Origin: Ophiothrix spiculata
Taxonomy: Eukaryota; Echinodermata; Ophiuroidea; Amphilepidida; Ophiotrichidae
NCBI GenBank assembly: GCA_000969725.1
Contig: JXSR01S017009.1
Direction: 5' to 3' (one strand)
DNA: 24,606 nt
Every line of letters begins with the position of its first letter. Position 1 is the stretch's first letter. The position numbers and the translations under genes were made by a program. Under the pieces are notes generated by a model. The model saw only the letters and a list, made by a program, of their open reading frames with translations. It had not been told where the DNA came from and made no database searches. This document shows positions 9,924 to 18,112 of the stretch, one piece after another.

Positions 9924-10274
9924 TTAGGCCAAAAAAAATCATGTTTGTTTGCCCTCCGCTACCGACCCTAAAATACCCAAAATTTGGGTTGGGTATTTTA
10001 GTTTTTTTTTTCTTCAAACATGTAAAATATGAAAACTCAATATTTTTGATGGAAAACGTAAAATTTAGCAGTATAAAATCACATTTAATAGTATAAAATG
10101 CATATTTCCTCTAAAAATGACCCACAATCTTTGATTAAGCCCTGCATAAAATCCATTGAATTACATCATTCTTAAAAATATTAATAATTAAAAAAAAAAA
10201 AATGATCAACCGACCGATCGACCCAAAAATTTTTCCACTGGAGGACAAACAAACAATTTATTTTTTTGGCCTTA
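9924..10274. mobile_element. PIF/Harbinger-like MITE with TTA duplication
   Basis: The element occupies 9927-10271 (345 bp) with TTA at 9924-9926 and 10272-10274. The left end GGCCAAAAAAAATCATGTTT pairs with GGCCAAAAAAATAAATTGTT read inward from the right, followed on both sides by GTTTG and CCTCC, then a GACC-containing stretch. The duplication length and GGCC ends fit PIF/Harbinger. Close internal inverted copies of CTAAAATACCCAA lie at about 9970-9999. There is no transposase frame. Confidence 0.75.
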
Positions 10275-11111
10275 CTGGAAGTGATCGTTGAATAACACTT
10301 CTGACTGGTTTTCTTTTTCTTTCTTTCTTTTTTTTCTCTTTTCTTTTAACTCTCTGAATATCTTTGGAGTTTACAGAACTAAATTTCGCAGCAGTTTATG
10401 ACTTCTGACATTTTGTTTCTTACTTGGGAAAAGCCAGTTTCTAACAATGCTAGCATCATACATTTGAAAAACGACCTTGTTATAATGTTGATTGGCTGCT
10501 GGTGAAAAATAAATCAAGTCACCCCTATTATAACTGCTTGTTAGTTACTACCCTGAGCATTAAGAAAAACATTATTTCGGAACATCTCTCTAAACTAAAT
10601 ACCCTAAAATAATACATTTTATGCACTTTATTCAAAATGTAGAACAACAAGAAACAGATTTAGTGTGTATTTCCTTGAAACTTTTGGAATGTTTGTTTCA
10701 AGTATTCCCTTAGAAAATGTATCCAAACATCTAGAGTGCATGACATATTGTATATAAATAAAAAAAAATAAAATGCAGCGTTTAAGCATTGGTCTCAACA
10801 CGAGCGTATGTATGCAGATCAATACGCTAATATCCAACCAGGTGCACGGCACGGATGTAACTCAGGGTTTTTAATACTTTGTTTACAAGGCTTTTACAAC
10901 TATTATTTTTTTTATGGTACATTTACCAACGAGATTTCAAAAATCATGTACACTTTAAAGGATAAACTTGTTGCCCCCTGCTTGTTCTTAAGAAATGCAG
11001 GAAATATTTCAGGTCTACAAGTGCCATATTCCATTCAGTCTGATGGCCTCATGGAATATGGTACCAGACCCTAGGTATTTGCGAGTATTTCGTGAACAAG
11101 CAGGGTGTAAC
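10275..11111. other. Intron stretch with nothing recognised
   Basis: It opens with a CT-rich run near 10310-10345. The 74- and 88-codon open frames (10628-10852 minus, 10808-11074 plus) have no recognisable motif. A loose inverted pair, CATATTCCATTCAGTCTGAT near 11023 against ATGGAATATGG near 11051, makes a small stem-loop. No gene or element ends are supported. Confidence 0.4.
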
Positions 11112-11718
11112 TACCATACTGACGCGTGTATAGTCCTACCCTTTTTTTACCTCAGATTTTATTCAAATTAGGGGTGGGAATTAAATCGGAGAACTAGCAT
11201 TAATTTTTAAATCAACGTTTAATGTCATAACATTATTTTCGCTGCTTCGACTTTTGAGTCGCCATTTTGGCAGGTTACAATCACGATTGCGTATGTCTGC
11301 CAAGTATGATAGCGCATGCTCTGTTTTAATTTTACCGTTATATAACCTTATCACCATCTGTTGATGAAGAAAATCAACAGATGCAAAAAAATAGTTCACA
11401 GATTGCGATGTTTAAAACAAAACATAGAGAAAAGGATAATTATCAGCGATATTCCAGCAAGTCACATTGCATTTTCGATAAAGTTTGCGACTATTTTTGG
11501 AAGTAGATTTTGATATTTGATAATTTCTAATGTCATTTGGCAACTTATGGCCGTCAGTGAAATGATTATTGGAATATTTTGGTAATGATAATTTGGCGAC
11601 TCCTAAAAAATACCAATGGGACTTAACACGTGTGTACATTAATATCACGAAAATGTTCGTAAATTTAGGGGGGGGGGCCTTTAATAGAGTAGGGGATTAT
11701 ACACGCGTCAGTACGGTA
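11112..11718. mobile_element. TA-flanked Tc1/mariner-like MITE next to the NACHT exon
   Basis: The element occupies 11114-11716 (603 bp) with TA at 11112-11113 and 11717-11718. Ends are CCATACTGACGCGTGTATAG on the left and CCGTACTGACGCGTGTATAA read inward from the right, with similarity for about 25 to 30 bases. The interior holds a perfect 11-bp stem (CATCTGTTGAT at 11355-11365 with its inverse at 11373-11383, 7-base loop) and a G-run at about 11668-11677. Open frames inside are short and unrecognised. Its right end lies 59 bases beyond the last base of the NACHT exon (11778), in the intron. Confidence 0.7.
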
Positions 11719-11777
11719 ATAGTATTTTTGTTTAAACCAATAGGAATTATGGCACTAATTGTAGTATCTGGGCTTAC

Positions 11778-13056
11778 CTCAGTATATGCGAGATGACTAG
11801 TATTCCATGTTTCTTCTCCACATGTTCAAACAGCAGATTCATGGCATCGTTAATTGCCGAGATCGGATCTCGGCCATTTCCAGACGGATTCACTAACTGT
11901 GCCTCATGACACATCAACTTTGCAAACATGGGCAGAGGTCGCCTGGCAACAGCTCGACTCACAATTTTGACCTGATCTGGGGTCAGAGTTCGGCTGTTCA
12001 CTTGCAAGAACAATTTGACCATCCCTGAAAGTTCCCTATCATTTAAGGAAGTGACTCTGATAAAGTTATTCTCTCCTGGAATGCGTTCTTTGAGGATTTT
12101 CAAAGCTGGCGAGTCGGACACTGATACAACCATGTAAGCCGAAGTGGGGATTTCTTTGGGTAGCCAATCCAATTGTTCCTTTGTAAGAACCTTGGACAAA
12201 TATTGAGGGACATCAATAAGAAGAAAGAGGGGCTTAGACTGGTTAGGCACAGTGGTTAAAAGCTCATTGAAATACACAGCCAGCTTTTCATATTCACGAG
12301 GCAGTTCTCCTGGTGTCTTCTTTGGCCTGTACGCTTCTAAAATTTGTTGGCAAATACCTTCCAATAAGTCCCTCATTGTCTTGCAATTCGTTGTACCCTG
12401 TAAAAATCTTGTAACTACTACCACACTGTCCCCTAACCAGTCTGGCGCCATTTTGGCAAGTTGTGATACCACAGCACTTTTGCCGCTTCCCGCTTCGCCA
12501 TGGAGCACCACGGGACTGTTAGGTTTGTCCGTTTGTTTTGAGAATTCAGTAATAAGACTCTCCACTTGGTTTGTGATGGAATCTCGACTCACAAAGTTTT
12601 TTGTATGATCTGCTGCAATCACTGAATGAGCAAGTATTTCCGAGTGTATTCCTTTCGATAAATCCAAATTGCGCGCATTTTCCTTATCTTGAGCTATTTT
12701 TTGCGTTATAAGTTCCTTCAGCTTTGTCGTAATTTGACTGCATAGATCCTTCAAGTACTGAGCGTGCTCATCACTCGCAATAGGATCGATTCCATTGGAC
12801 GTCCACGACGGCGTAAATGGCAGGATATTCTCTTCTGACACAGACGATGGAATGTTATTTTCCTTTAGATACTTGAGTCTTTCGACCGCTTTCTTGTAAA
12901 TTTTTGGACGATTTGGTTTTCGGATGTCTACATAGTTGTGCATTTCTTGGCAGTCAACATTCTGCGGCATATCAGAAAGTGATCTGAAGATAAACATGCA
13001 GTTCTGGCTGGCATCTTTGGACAGACCAAGAGCATGTGTAAGCTCATTTTCCAATG
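11778..13056 (-). CDS. NWD-like gene, NACHT NTPase exon
   Basis: This 1279-base exon runs from acceptor TCTTTATAG to donor CTGAG|GTAAGCC and is open over 425 codons. Numbering from the first whole codon (13054), residues about 18-30 read NCMFIFRSLSDMP, like the CFFR..DL pre-NACHT motif of NWD proteins. HSEILAHS (137-144) then NFVSRDSI (153-160) resemble the family's pre-P-loop segment. Walker A is GEAGSGKS at 186-193. TRFLQGTT (215-222) matches the NWD TRFLGTT motif. The Walker B strand is LFLLIDVPQYLS (276-287). LPKEIPTSAYMVVSVS (298-313) fits the following sensor strand, and RVTSLNDREL starts at 333. The TLTPDQVK and PLPMFAKLMCHEA segments match the helical part after NACHT. Oddity: the family usually has D..D after the Walker B strand, and here the second acidic residue is replaced by a VPQ sequence. 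The P-loop lysine and serine are intact. An open frame on the opposite strand (12252-12608) is a shadow. Confidence 0.93.
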
Positions 13057-13523
13057 CTATAAAGAAGAAGAAAAAATAAATAAATTAACGAACAATGAAA
13101 TACATTAAAACCTGTCTCACTGCTAAAAATAGTTACATGAGCTTTAAACAAAAAACAAAAAAGTGACTGGTTTGAGCATGATCATTGTCACATGACCTAG
13201 ATGTTATATCATATGACAAAATGGATTGCTGGTGAAGTTTGTGATAGCACTTTGCTCTACTTAGTTAAGGGAGCATAGTTCTATATACCCTAATTCTCTC
13301 GATTTCTGAGCTTCAATATTGGCTCAGAATATTCAAGATCCCTGGTATATGTCTGAGAACATTCATTGATCACTGGTATATGCTTGGATTATCAATAGTT
13401 AAAATTTGACTACGATGACACACTAATCTTTCATAACACTATACTGAAAATTGTCTGAATTTCGAATGATCAAATTATGAAATCAACATTTTTTGATCCT
13501 TTCTCATCACAAAATCATCTCAC
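13057..13523. other. Short intron, nothing else recognised
   Basis: This 467-base intron separates the NACHT exon from the linker exon. It has a GTGAGA donor and a TATAG acceptor. A loose repeat of TGGTATATGYYTG occurs twice near 13344 and 13375. No mobile element was found. Confidence 0.6.
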
Positions 13524-13675
13524 CTGAAATATGATATTTGTGTAACTCCTCCTCATTCAGTAGTCCTTCATCATGGACATATTCAGAGCTCTGTTGTAAC
13601 ATCTCCATCAAGGAATCATGCGTCTTCTTCCATTTGCTCACATCTTTTTCATGGGCATCTTTGTTCTCTTCTGAC
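13524..13675 (-). CDS. NWD-like gene, pre-NACHT linker exon
   Basis: The exon is bounded by acceptor CTTTCACAG and donor CAG|GTGAGAT. It contributes 50 whole codons plus one base at each end, continuing the frame of both neighbours. The peptide is strongly charged and helical, with DVSKWKKTHDSLMEMLQQSS followed by EGLLNEEELHKYHIS. In NWD proteins a segment of the form W...LL..LR..A......G..S.EE..KY..S joins the DUF4062-like region to the part just before NACHT, and this exon matches that pattern. The motif is assigned from memory of the family, not from an alignment. No membrane or signal sequence is present. Confidence 0.8.
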
Positions 13676-14646
13676 CTGTGAAAGCATCAAACAAAACAAT
13701 AGACCATTGTCTGGTTAGTGTCATTTTGCAACTATTGTTTTAAGGATAGAGACAAGTTAAAACTACATTTTGGGTCAAATTCTTTGCAATTTTCAGGCAT
13801 GAATAACAAATTTAAGTGTTTAATCAGTAGAAATCTGGAGTAAACTGATGTTACAAGTTTTACAGGAACATCATGCCCATACAAACTTACCACTGTGATT
13901 GTTTTATCAAAAACAAAGAAATGTTGAAATTAGAGACAAAATTGTCCATCTCTGAATTTAGGGTAACCAGCAACCTTAAATTCCAGTTGGCAGCTGAAAG
14001 ACACTGTTCCTTTAAGTGCGATTTAGACCGGGCCAAATTCAATCCATTTCAATTGAATATGAACTCTATTTTGAGGTGAAAAACTCATAATAAAACAGAA
14101 ATGTGTCTGATAATTGCCCAAGAGTGATATTTCAAAGAAACTATAACCAAGGAGTATAAAAGTTGGGGAAGGGACACTGAATATATACTGTTAGTACAAT
14201 GGGGTTGATTAAACTCATTTTTTAAACAATCATGTTGATTTCTGACTTTTAAATGTGTTTACACTATTAAGAGGTACACATTAATGATTCTGTGGACGTT
14301 TTCAAATTTTGGAAAATCATGAGCAATCCCGTTAAATTATAATGTGAATACAAGAGTGGCTGCCATGTTAAATTTACTCAACATATTGTCATGAGAATGA
14401 AAAAAATCTCTAAATTTGTTTTTTATGTGTCAGTGGCTCTTGAAATGGTTTTCAAGGTGATACCATCACCAAAGAACCATTCTAAGAGCTACTAACCCAA
14501 GTCATACATAGTGTTAGGCCTGCAAAGTGCAAAATGTACATTTATGAATTATAGCAGATTTTTGCAAGTGTGACTTTCATTTAGATGACAAAATGCATAA
14601 TGGTCCTATAGTTTTCAGTAACTTTCCTCTCCTACTTAATCCAATA
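13676..14646. other. Intron stretch with nothing recognised
   Basis: This is intron between exons 15319-15392 and 13524-13675. A 68-codon plus-strand open frame (13873-14079) is antisense and without motif. No repeat end or RNA gene could be supported. Confidence 0.45.
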
Positions 14647-14933
14647 CATAGCAGCATGGGCGTCATTTCATGGGGGGACAGGGGAACACGTCCCCTCCAC
14701 GTTTTGAAGGGTGGGGACACAATATCAAATGCCCCCCCCCCAACCACGGTTTTGAAAACTTTTGCAAATTTCTTCACATTACCCACAAAAGTAAGTGTTA
14801 GGAACACCCTTAGAATGCAAAAAACGCTAGGGCTTTAGGGGCGCCCCCTGTCCCCCACCAAGGGACTCTGGACCCCTGGAACCCCCCCCCCCCCACACAC
14901 ACTTCGAAATGAAATGACGCCCTTGCTTAGCAG
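14647..14933. mobile_element. hAT-like MITE with 8-bp duplication
   Basis: The element occupies 14655-14925 (271 bp). Ends are CATGGGCGTCATTTCAT on the left and CAAGGGCGTCATTTCAT read inward from the right. The flanks are CATAGCAG (14647-14654) and CTTAGCAG (14926-14933), an 8-bp duplication with one difference, as expected for hAT. The interior is rich in C- and G-runs (near 14731 and 14881). There is no transposase. The open frames on both strands across it are chance products of the sequence bias. Confidence 0.8.
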
Positions 14934-15318
14934 GAATTTTGAAAAGAATAAACCCTGTAAAATTGGCATGGATACTGTCTAGCAAGAACCATAGCAACTG
15001 TCATGAATAAAAGTAACATATCTTTTCATCCAAAAACACTATATTATATCTCTAGCCTAGGTCTCTTGATATAATTTCCACCCATCTATTTGCCATCATA
15101 CAGCATATTATACAGCGGGCCTATAATGATCAAAACTGGTTTGAATTACACATTACATGAAAGTGGAAAAAACTAAATGTGGATTATAAAAAAACTAATA
15201 CTAGTTAAATTGAGTTTTAGTACAAGAATCCTATACAAAGTAAGGACTTAATTGAAACATTTCAATTCCTCTCACGAATCTTGCTCAATCAATGAATGAT
15301 TGCTAATGAGTTACTTAC
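14934..15318. other. Intron stretch with nothing recognised
   Basis: AT-rich intron between the hAT-like MITE and the first visible exon. No motif, RNA gene or element end was found. Confidence 0.5.
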
Positions 15319-15392
15319 TTGTCACCTTCGATGACTTTGATAATATCACCAACTTTGGAAGTTTGTTGCTGCTCGACCCCCCTGCTCTCTAT
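15319..15392 (-). CDS. NWD-like gene, first visible exon (5' edge uncertain)
   Basis: The donor is clear: coding sequence ends GGTGACAA followed by GTAAGTAA, and its two leftover bases pair with the G that opens the next exon. The frame reads ESRGVEQQQTSKVG then DIIKVIEGDK, a polar, probably helical linker. Upstream the exon runs straight into a hAT-like element whose end is at 15393, so the true acceptor cannot be fixed. Several AG dinucleotides lie within 15365-15395, and none has a strong pyrimidine tract. Before the insertion the same frame met a TGA just outside the target site, so the original acceptor must also have been very close. It could be a short internal exon or the remnant of a longer one. 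That it is coding rests on frame continuity with the next exon rather than on a recognisable domain. Confidence 0.55.
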
Positions 15393-15779
15393 CAGTGGGG
15401 TGCCCAGGATTTTTAATGGGGGTGGGGGCACAACCACCAGTTTCCCCCAAATGACATAAGACTTCAAAGAAAAGAGTATACCCCAAATTTTTGACGTAGA
15501 TTTTGAAAAGTAACAAGCAAAAAAAAAAAAAGAAAAAAAAAAAAAAAAAAGGGAAAAAAAAAAAGGTCTAACAAGTGCACAGCAACTTTTTCAAACATTT
15601 TTGATACATTTAAAACTATTTTTCTTCTCCTTTCTTTTTGAGTTTTTCTCTCCTCCCCTTTCTTTTCTACCTTTTTTTTACTGTCAAGATCACTTTTTGA
15701 CTGACTGAATCACCAAACTGGGGGGCACATGCACCCCCTCCCCACCCCAGCCCTATGGGCACGCACCACTGCTCTCTAT
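15385..15779. mobile_element. hAT-like MITE inserted at the exon edge
   Basis: The element occupies 15393-15771 (379 bp) with a perfect 8-bp duplication CTCTCTAT at 15385-15392 and 15772-15779. Ends are CAGTGGGGTGCCCA on the left and CAGTGGTGCGTGCCCA read inward from the right, a hAT-type terminus. The interior has a long A-rich run at about 15520-15567 followed by a T/C-rich stretch. There is no transposase. It abuts the first visible exon of the NWD-like gene, so it replaced the sequence just before that exon's original acceptor. Confidence 0.88.
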
Positions 15780-17109
15780 TCAGATTGACTCCTTAAGCCA
15801 TTTGGGTTTTTTCTGACTCAGTGTCTATTACTTCAAGTACTTCACCACATCTCAAACTTCGGAAATACAATACTTTCTGGAATGTATATATATCTGCAAT
15901 CATGGAGCATGTAACACAGACAAATCATTTCATGGATTGGGATGGCGTAAGACTGTTAGAAATTGAGTCAACGAAAACACTAGATGGCTTACGGAATCAA
16001 TCTGGGGAAAGTCAGGGGCAGGGGCAATCAAGTGTTAATATAATTTAAATCAGGATGAGGTATCATACAAATCATTCAAAAATGTCAATCTAGATTGTTG
16101 GTGACATCATTGAAGTCATCAAAAGTTGCAATTCAATAACTCATCACCAGTCAGGCTTTGAATGAACAAGATTCCTTGAGAGAAAAAAGAAGTATTTCAA
16201 GTGCTTAAGTTATATTGGATTTGTTATACTAGAACTCAATTTAACTTTTGAGTCCTGAAAAATCTAATACATACTTCAACTGATACTGGTTTTTGGTAGC
16301 ATGTCTCTAAATTACATACTGAAAATGTCATCAAATTATTTGTATCTGTTTGTAATACAATTAACAACAGTCATTTACTTACTGGGTATGAATTCTTCTG
16401 AAACACCCTGTAAAGCCAGTAAAATTTAGCAATAATCTGTCATTACCATTACCTCAGAATAATGACGTTTTCACATTTTTAAAACTGTAAATCCATCAAC
16501 ACCATTACCATCAATAAAGAATCATCATTTGACATTTTAGCACAATGCTACTTAAAAACCTTGCTTAACAATCAATCAACCATGTTACATAATGGTGAGA
16601 TAAAGACGAGGCTCACAATATACGACTATCCATCACAATAGGACTGAAAAGTCATTTTTCTACTTTTTTTAAAATTTTCATACTTAGCCAAGATTACATC
16701 TTCAATGATACATTTCATGATGTGTTAGGTTTAGAGTACTGGAGTGTGACATCAAATTTTTATTTTTTTATTTCAGCATTTGGAAAAGGTATACTGCAGT
16801 ATAACCCTAAAATGTTGGATGGCACTTTAAGTACACTTGGTACTAGCATTTTTATAACTGTATTTCGGTATACTATGAAAAAAAGCCACTTGCAAACCAA
16901 TGCCAATTTGAACGGGACAAAAATAGGTAGGCCTATTCATGCGACCATATCTCCAGCCCATTTATGTCAAATTTGGTGATTGAGGGATTTTTCATCATGA
17001 TCTACCAAATTAGGACTGTAAAATTGATGAAATGCAAACTTGTGACGTTATCACCACTGTACTCTATACAGAAGTTGAGAAAATGTAAAACTCTGTTGTG
17101 AGAAATCAT
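15780..17109. other. Stretch upstream of the first visible exon, nothing recognised
   Basis: If the gene continues to the right, this is intron. The plus-strand open frames at 15821-16048 and 16722-16979 have no motif and no splice support. I looked for DUF4062-like sequence on the minus strand by eye and did not find it. Confidence 0.4.
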
Positions 17110-17379
17110 TATGTAAACAGTGTTCCCGTTATGTCCGTATGTTGCGAAATTGGCGCAGTCTAAGCTAAACAAATTAGCGCAAGGGGTTTCCAAAACAAAA
17201 GTCAAAAATAAGGTTTTGGTTACACACAATGTGTACTTATTTCAGTTTTATTCAGATTATATTCAAAATAACTTTCATTTTTGAGGTGATCTTTCCAAAA
17301 TTGGCAATGGCGAGATGTCTTTTTTTTAAATGTTGCTTTGGCGCAAAGTCACAATTTTAGCGGGAACACTGATGTTAAG
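17110..17379. mobile_element. hAT-like MITE (CAGTGTTCCCG ends)
   Basis: The element occupies 17118-17371 (254 bp). Ends are CAGTGTTCCCGTTATG on the left and CAGTGTTCCCGCTAAAAT read inward from the right. GCGCAAAG-like words recur in inverted orientation inside. The 8-base flanks TATGTAAA and ATGTTAAG are only loosely alike, so the duplication is either old or disturbed by the element inserted right next to it. There is no transposase; the open frame at 17002-17229 is chance. Confidence 0.65.
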
Positions 17380-17985
17380 TACGAGGGGGTATCAAAAAGC
17401 TGTAAACTTTACCCAGAAAAAATGTCGCCAGGAATGAAATTTTACTATGAGATACTTTGGGCATCTATGCATAGTCAATGTGCAAAGTAACACATTTCTC
17501 CCACTTTTAACTGACCGTCTACAGACCGTTATTGTAGGGATCCTCTCTATTGAAAAAATCTTCTGATTTTATATTTCAATGAAAATCAACATTTTCAGGT
17601 TGGCCATGTTTTATTACGCATTGTGACGTCATTCATGGAGCGATTTCCATGATTTTGGTATCAATGGATAGAGAAAACTCTACGATACTTTGGTATCAAA
17701 CAACTAAACTTTGGTGGTGGCAATAAGATTTACTGGGCCCTGTAACTATTCAAATGCAGGGACTTAATTACGCCGCATGTCTCAATTTCCTCCATGCATC
17801 TTATGTTTTAAGAAGCGGGTAGGTAGATGACCTTAATCACCACTTATAAAAAGAAAGTAAAACTACTTGTGGGACAATTTTTGCACCATAATGTCCATAA
17901 AGACCATTGACTATTCTAACAAAATTTCATTGATATAGCTCAATCCCTTCTGGATAAAGTTTAAAACTTTTTGATACCCCTCGTA
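17380..17985. mobile_element. TA-flanked mariner-like MITE (CGAGGGGTATC ends)
   Basis: The element occupies 17382-17983 (602 bp) with TA at 17380-17381 and 17984-17985. The left end CGAGGGGGTATCAAAAAGCT pairs with CGAGGGGTATCAAAAAGTTT read inward from the right, and both continue with TAAACTTTA.CCAGAA. TA duplication and a CGAGGG start are common in mariner-type elements. There is no transposase frame. Only the 8 flanking bases of the hAT-like element separate the two. Confidence 0.8.
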
Positions 17986-18040
17986 TATATAGCTTTCTGT
18001 CAACGTCTCATAGGTAGCCCTTCCCCTCATCTCAAAACCC

Positions 18041-18112
18041 CGATAGAAGAACTATGCATCTGACACATCATCACATATGCCAAGGTCCCAGGTTCGAACC
18101 CCTGATGGTAAG
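18041..18112 (+). repeat. tRNA-like SINE head
   Basis: GGTTCGAACCC at 18091-18101 is a perfect tRNA B box. It is preceded by GCATCTGA and CAAGGTCCCA, the same framework as the tRNA-like segment at 21649-21719. The A box region (GATAGAAGAACTATGCATC) is degraded. It is most likely a tRNA-derived SINE fragment. No poly-A tail or target duplication was identified. Confidence 0.4.

Larger units (their letters stand above)
2717..15392 (-). other. NWD-type NACHT NTPase gene, partial span (six exons)
   Basis: This is the gene-level entry for the minus-strand exons listed separately below. Seen directly: exons at 15319 to about 15392, 13524-13675, 11778-13056, 7969-8123, 5172-5474 and 2717-2950. All donors read GT and all securely placed acceptors read AG. 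Split codons at every junction rejoin in one frame (AA+G, G+CA, AG+A, G+GT, G+GA), giving about 730 residues. Family knowledge: domain order and motifs match NACHT and WD-repeat proteins 1/2, STAND-class NTPases thought to act as cytoplasmic oligomerising switches. In that family a DUF4062-like region comes before the NACHT domain and WD40 repeats follow it. Neither is visible here, so the gene is probably incomplete at both ends of the window. Inference: its ligand and role are unknown. Its introns hold most of the small DNA transposons in the window. Confidence 0.85.

Noticed and set aside
12252-12608. 118-codon plus-strand open frame
   Set aside because: It is antisense to the NACHT exon, has no motif, and is explained as a shadow of the real coding strand.
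14577-14838. Open frames on both strands
   Set aside because: They overlap the C- and G-rich hAT-like MITE, and composition explains them.
15520-15567. Long A-run as a retroposed poly-A tail
   Set aside because: It lies inside a hAT-like element with perfect 8-bp duplication, so it is internal A-rich sequence, not the tail of an insertion.
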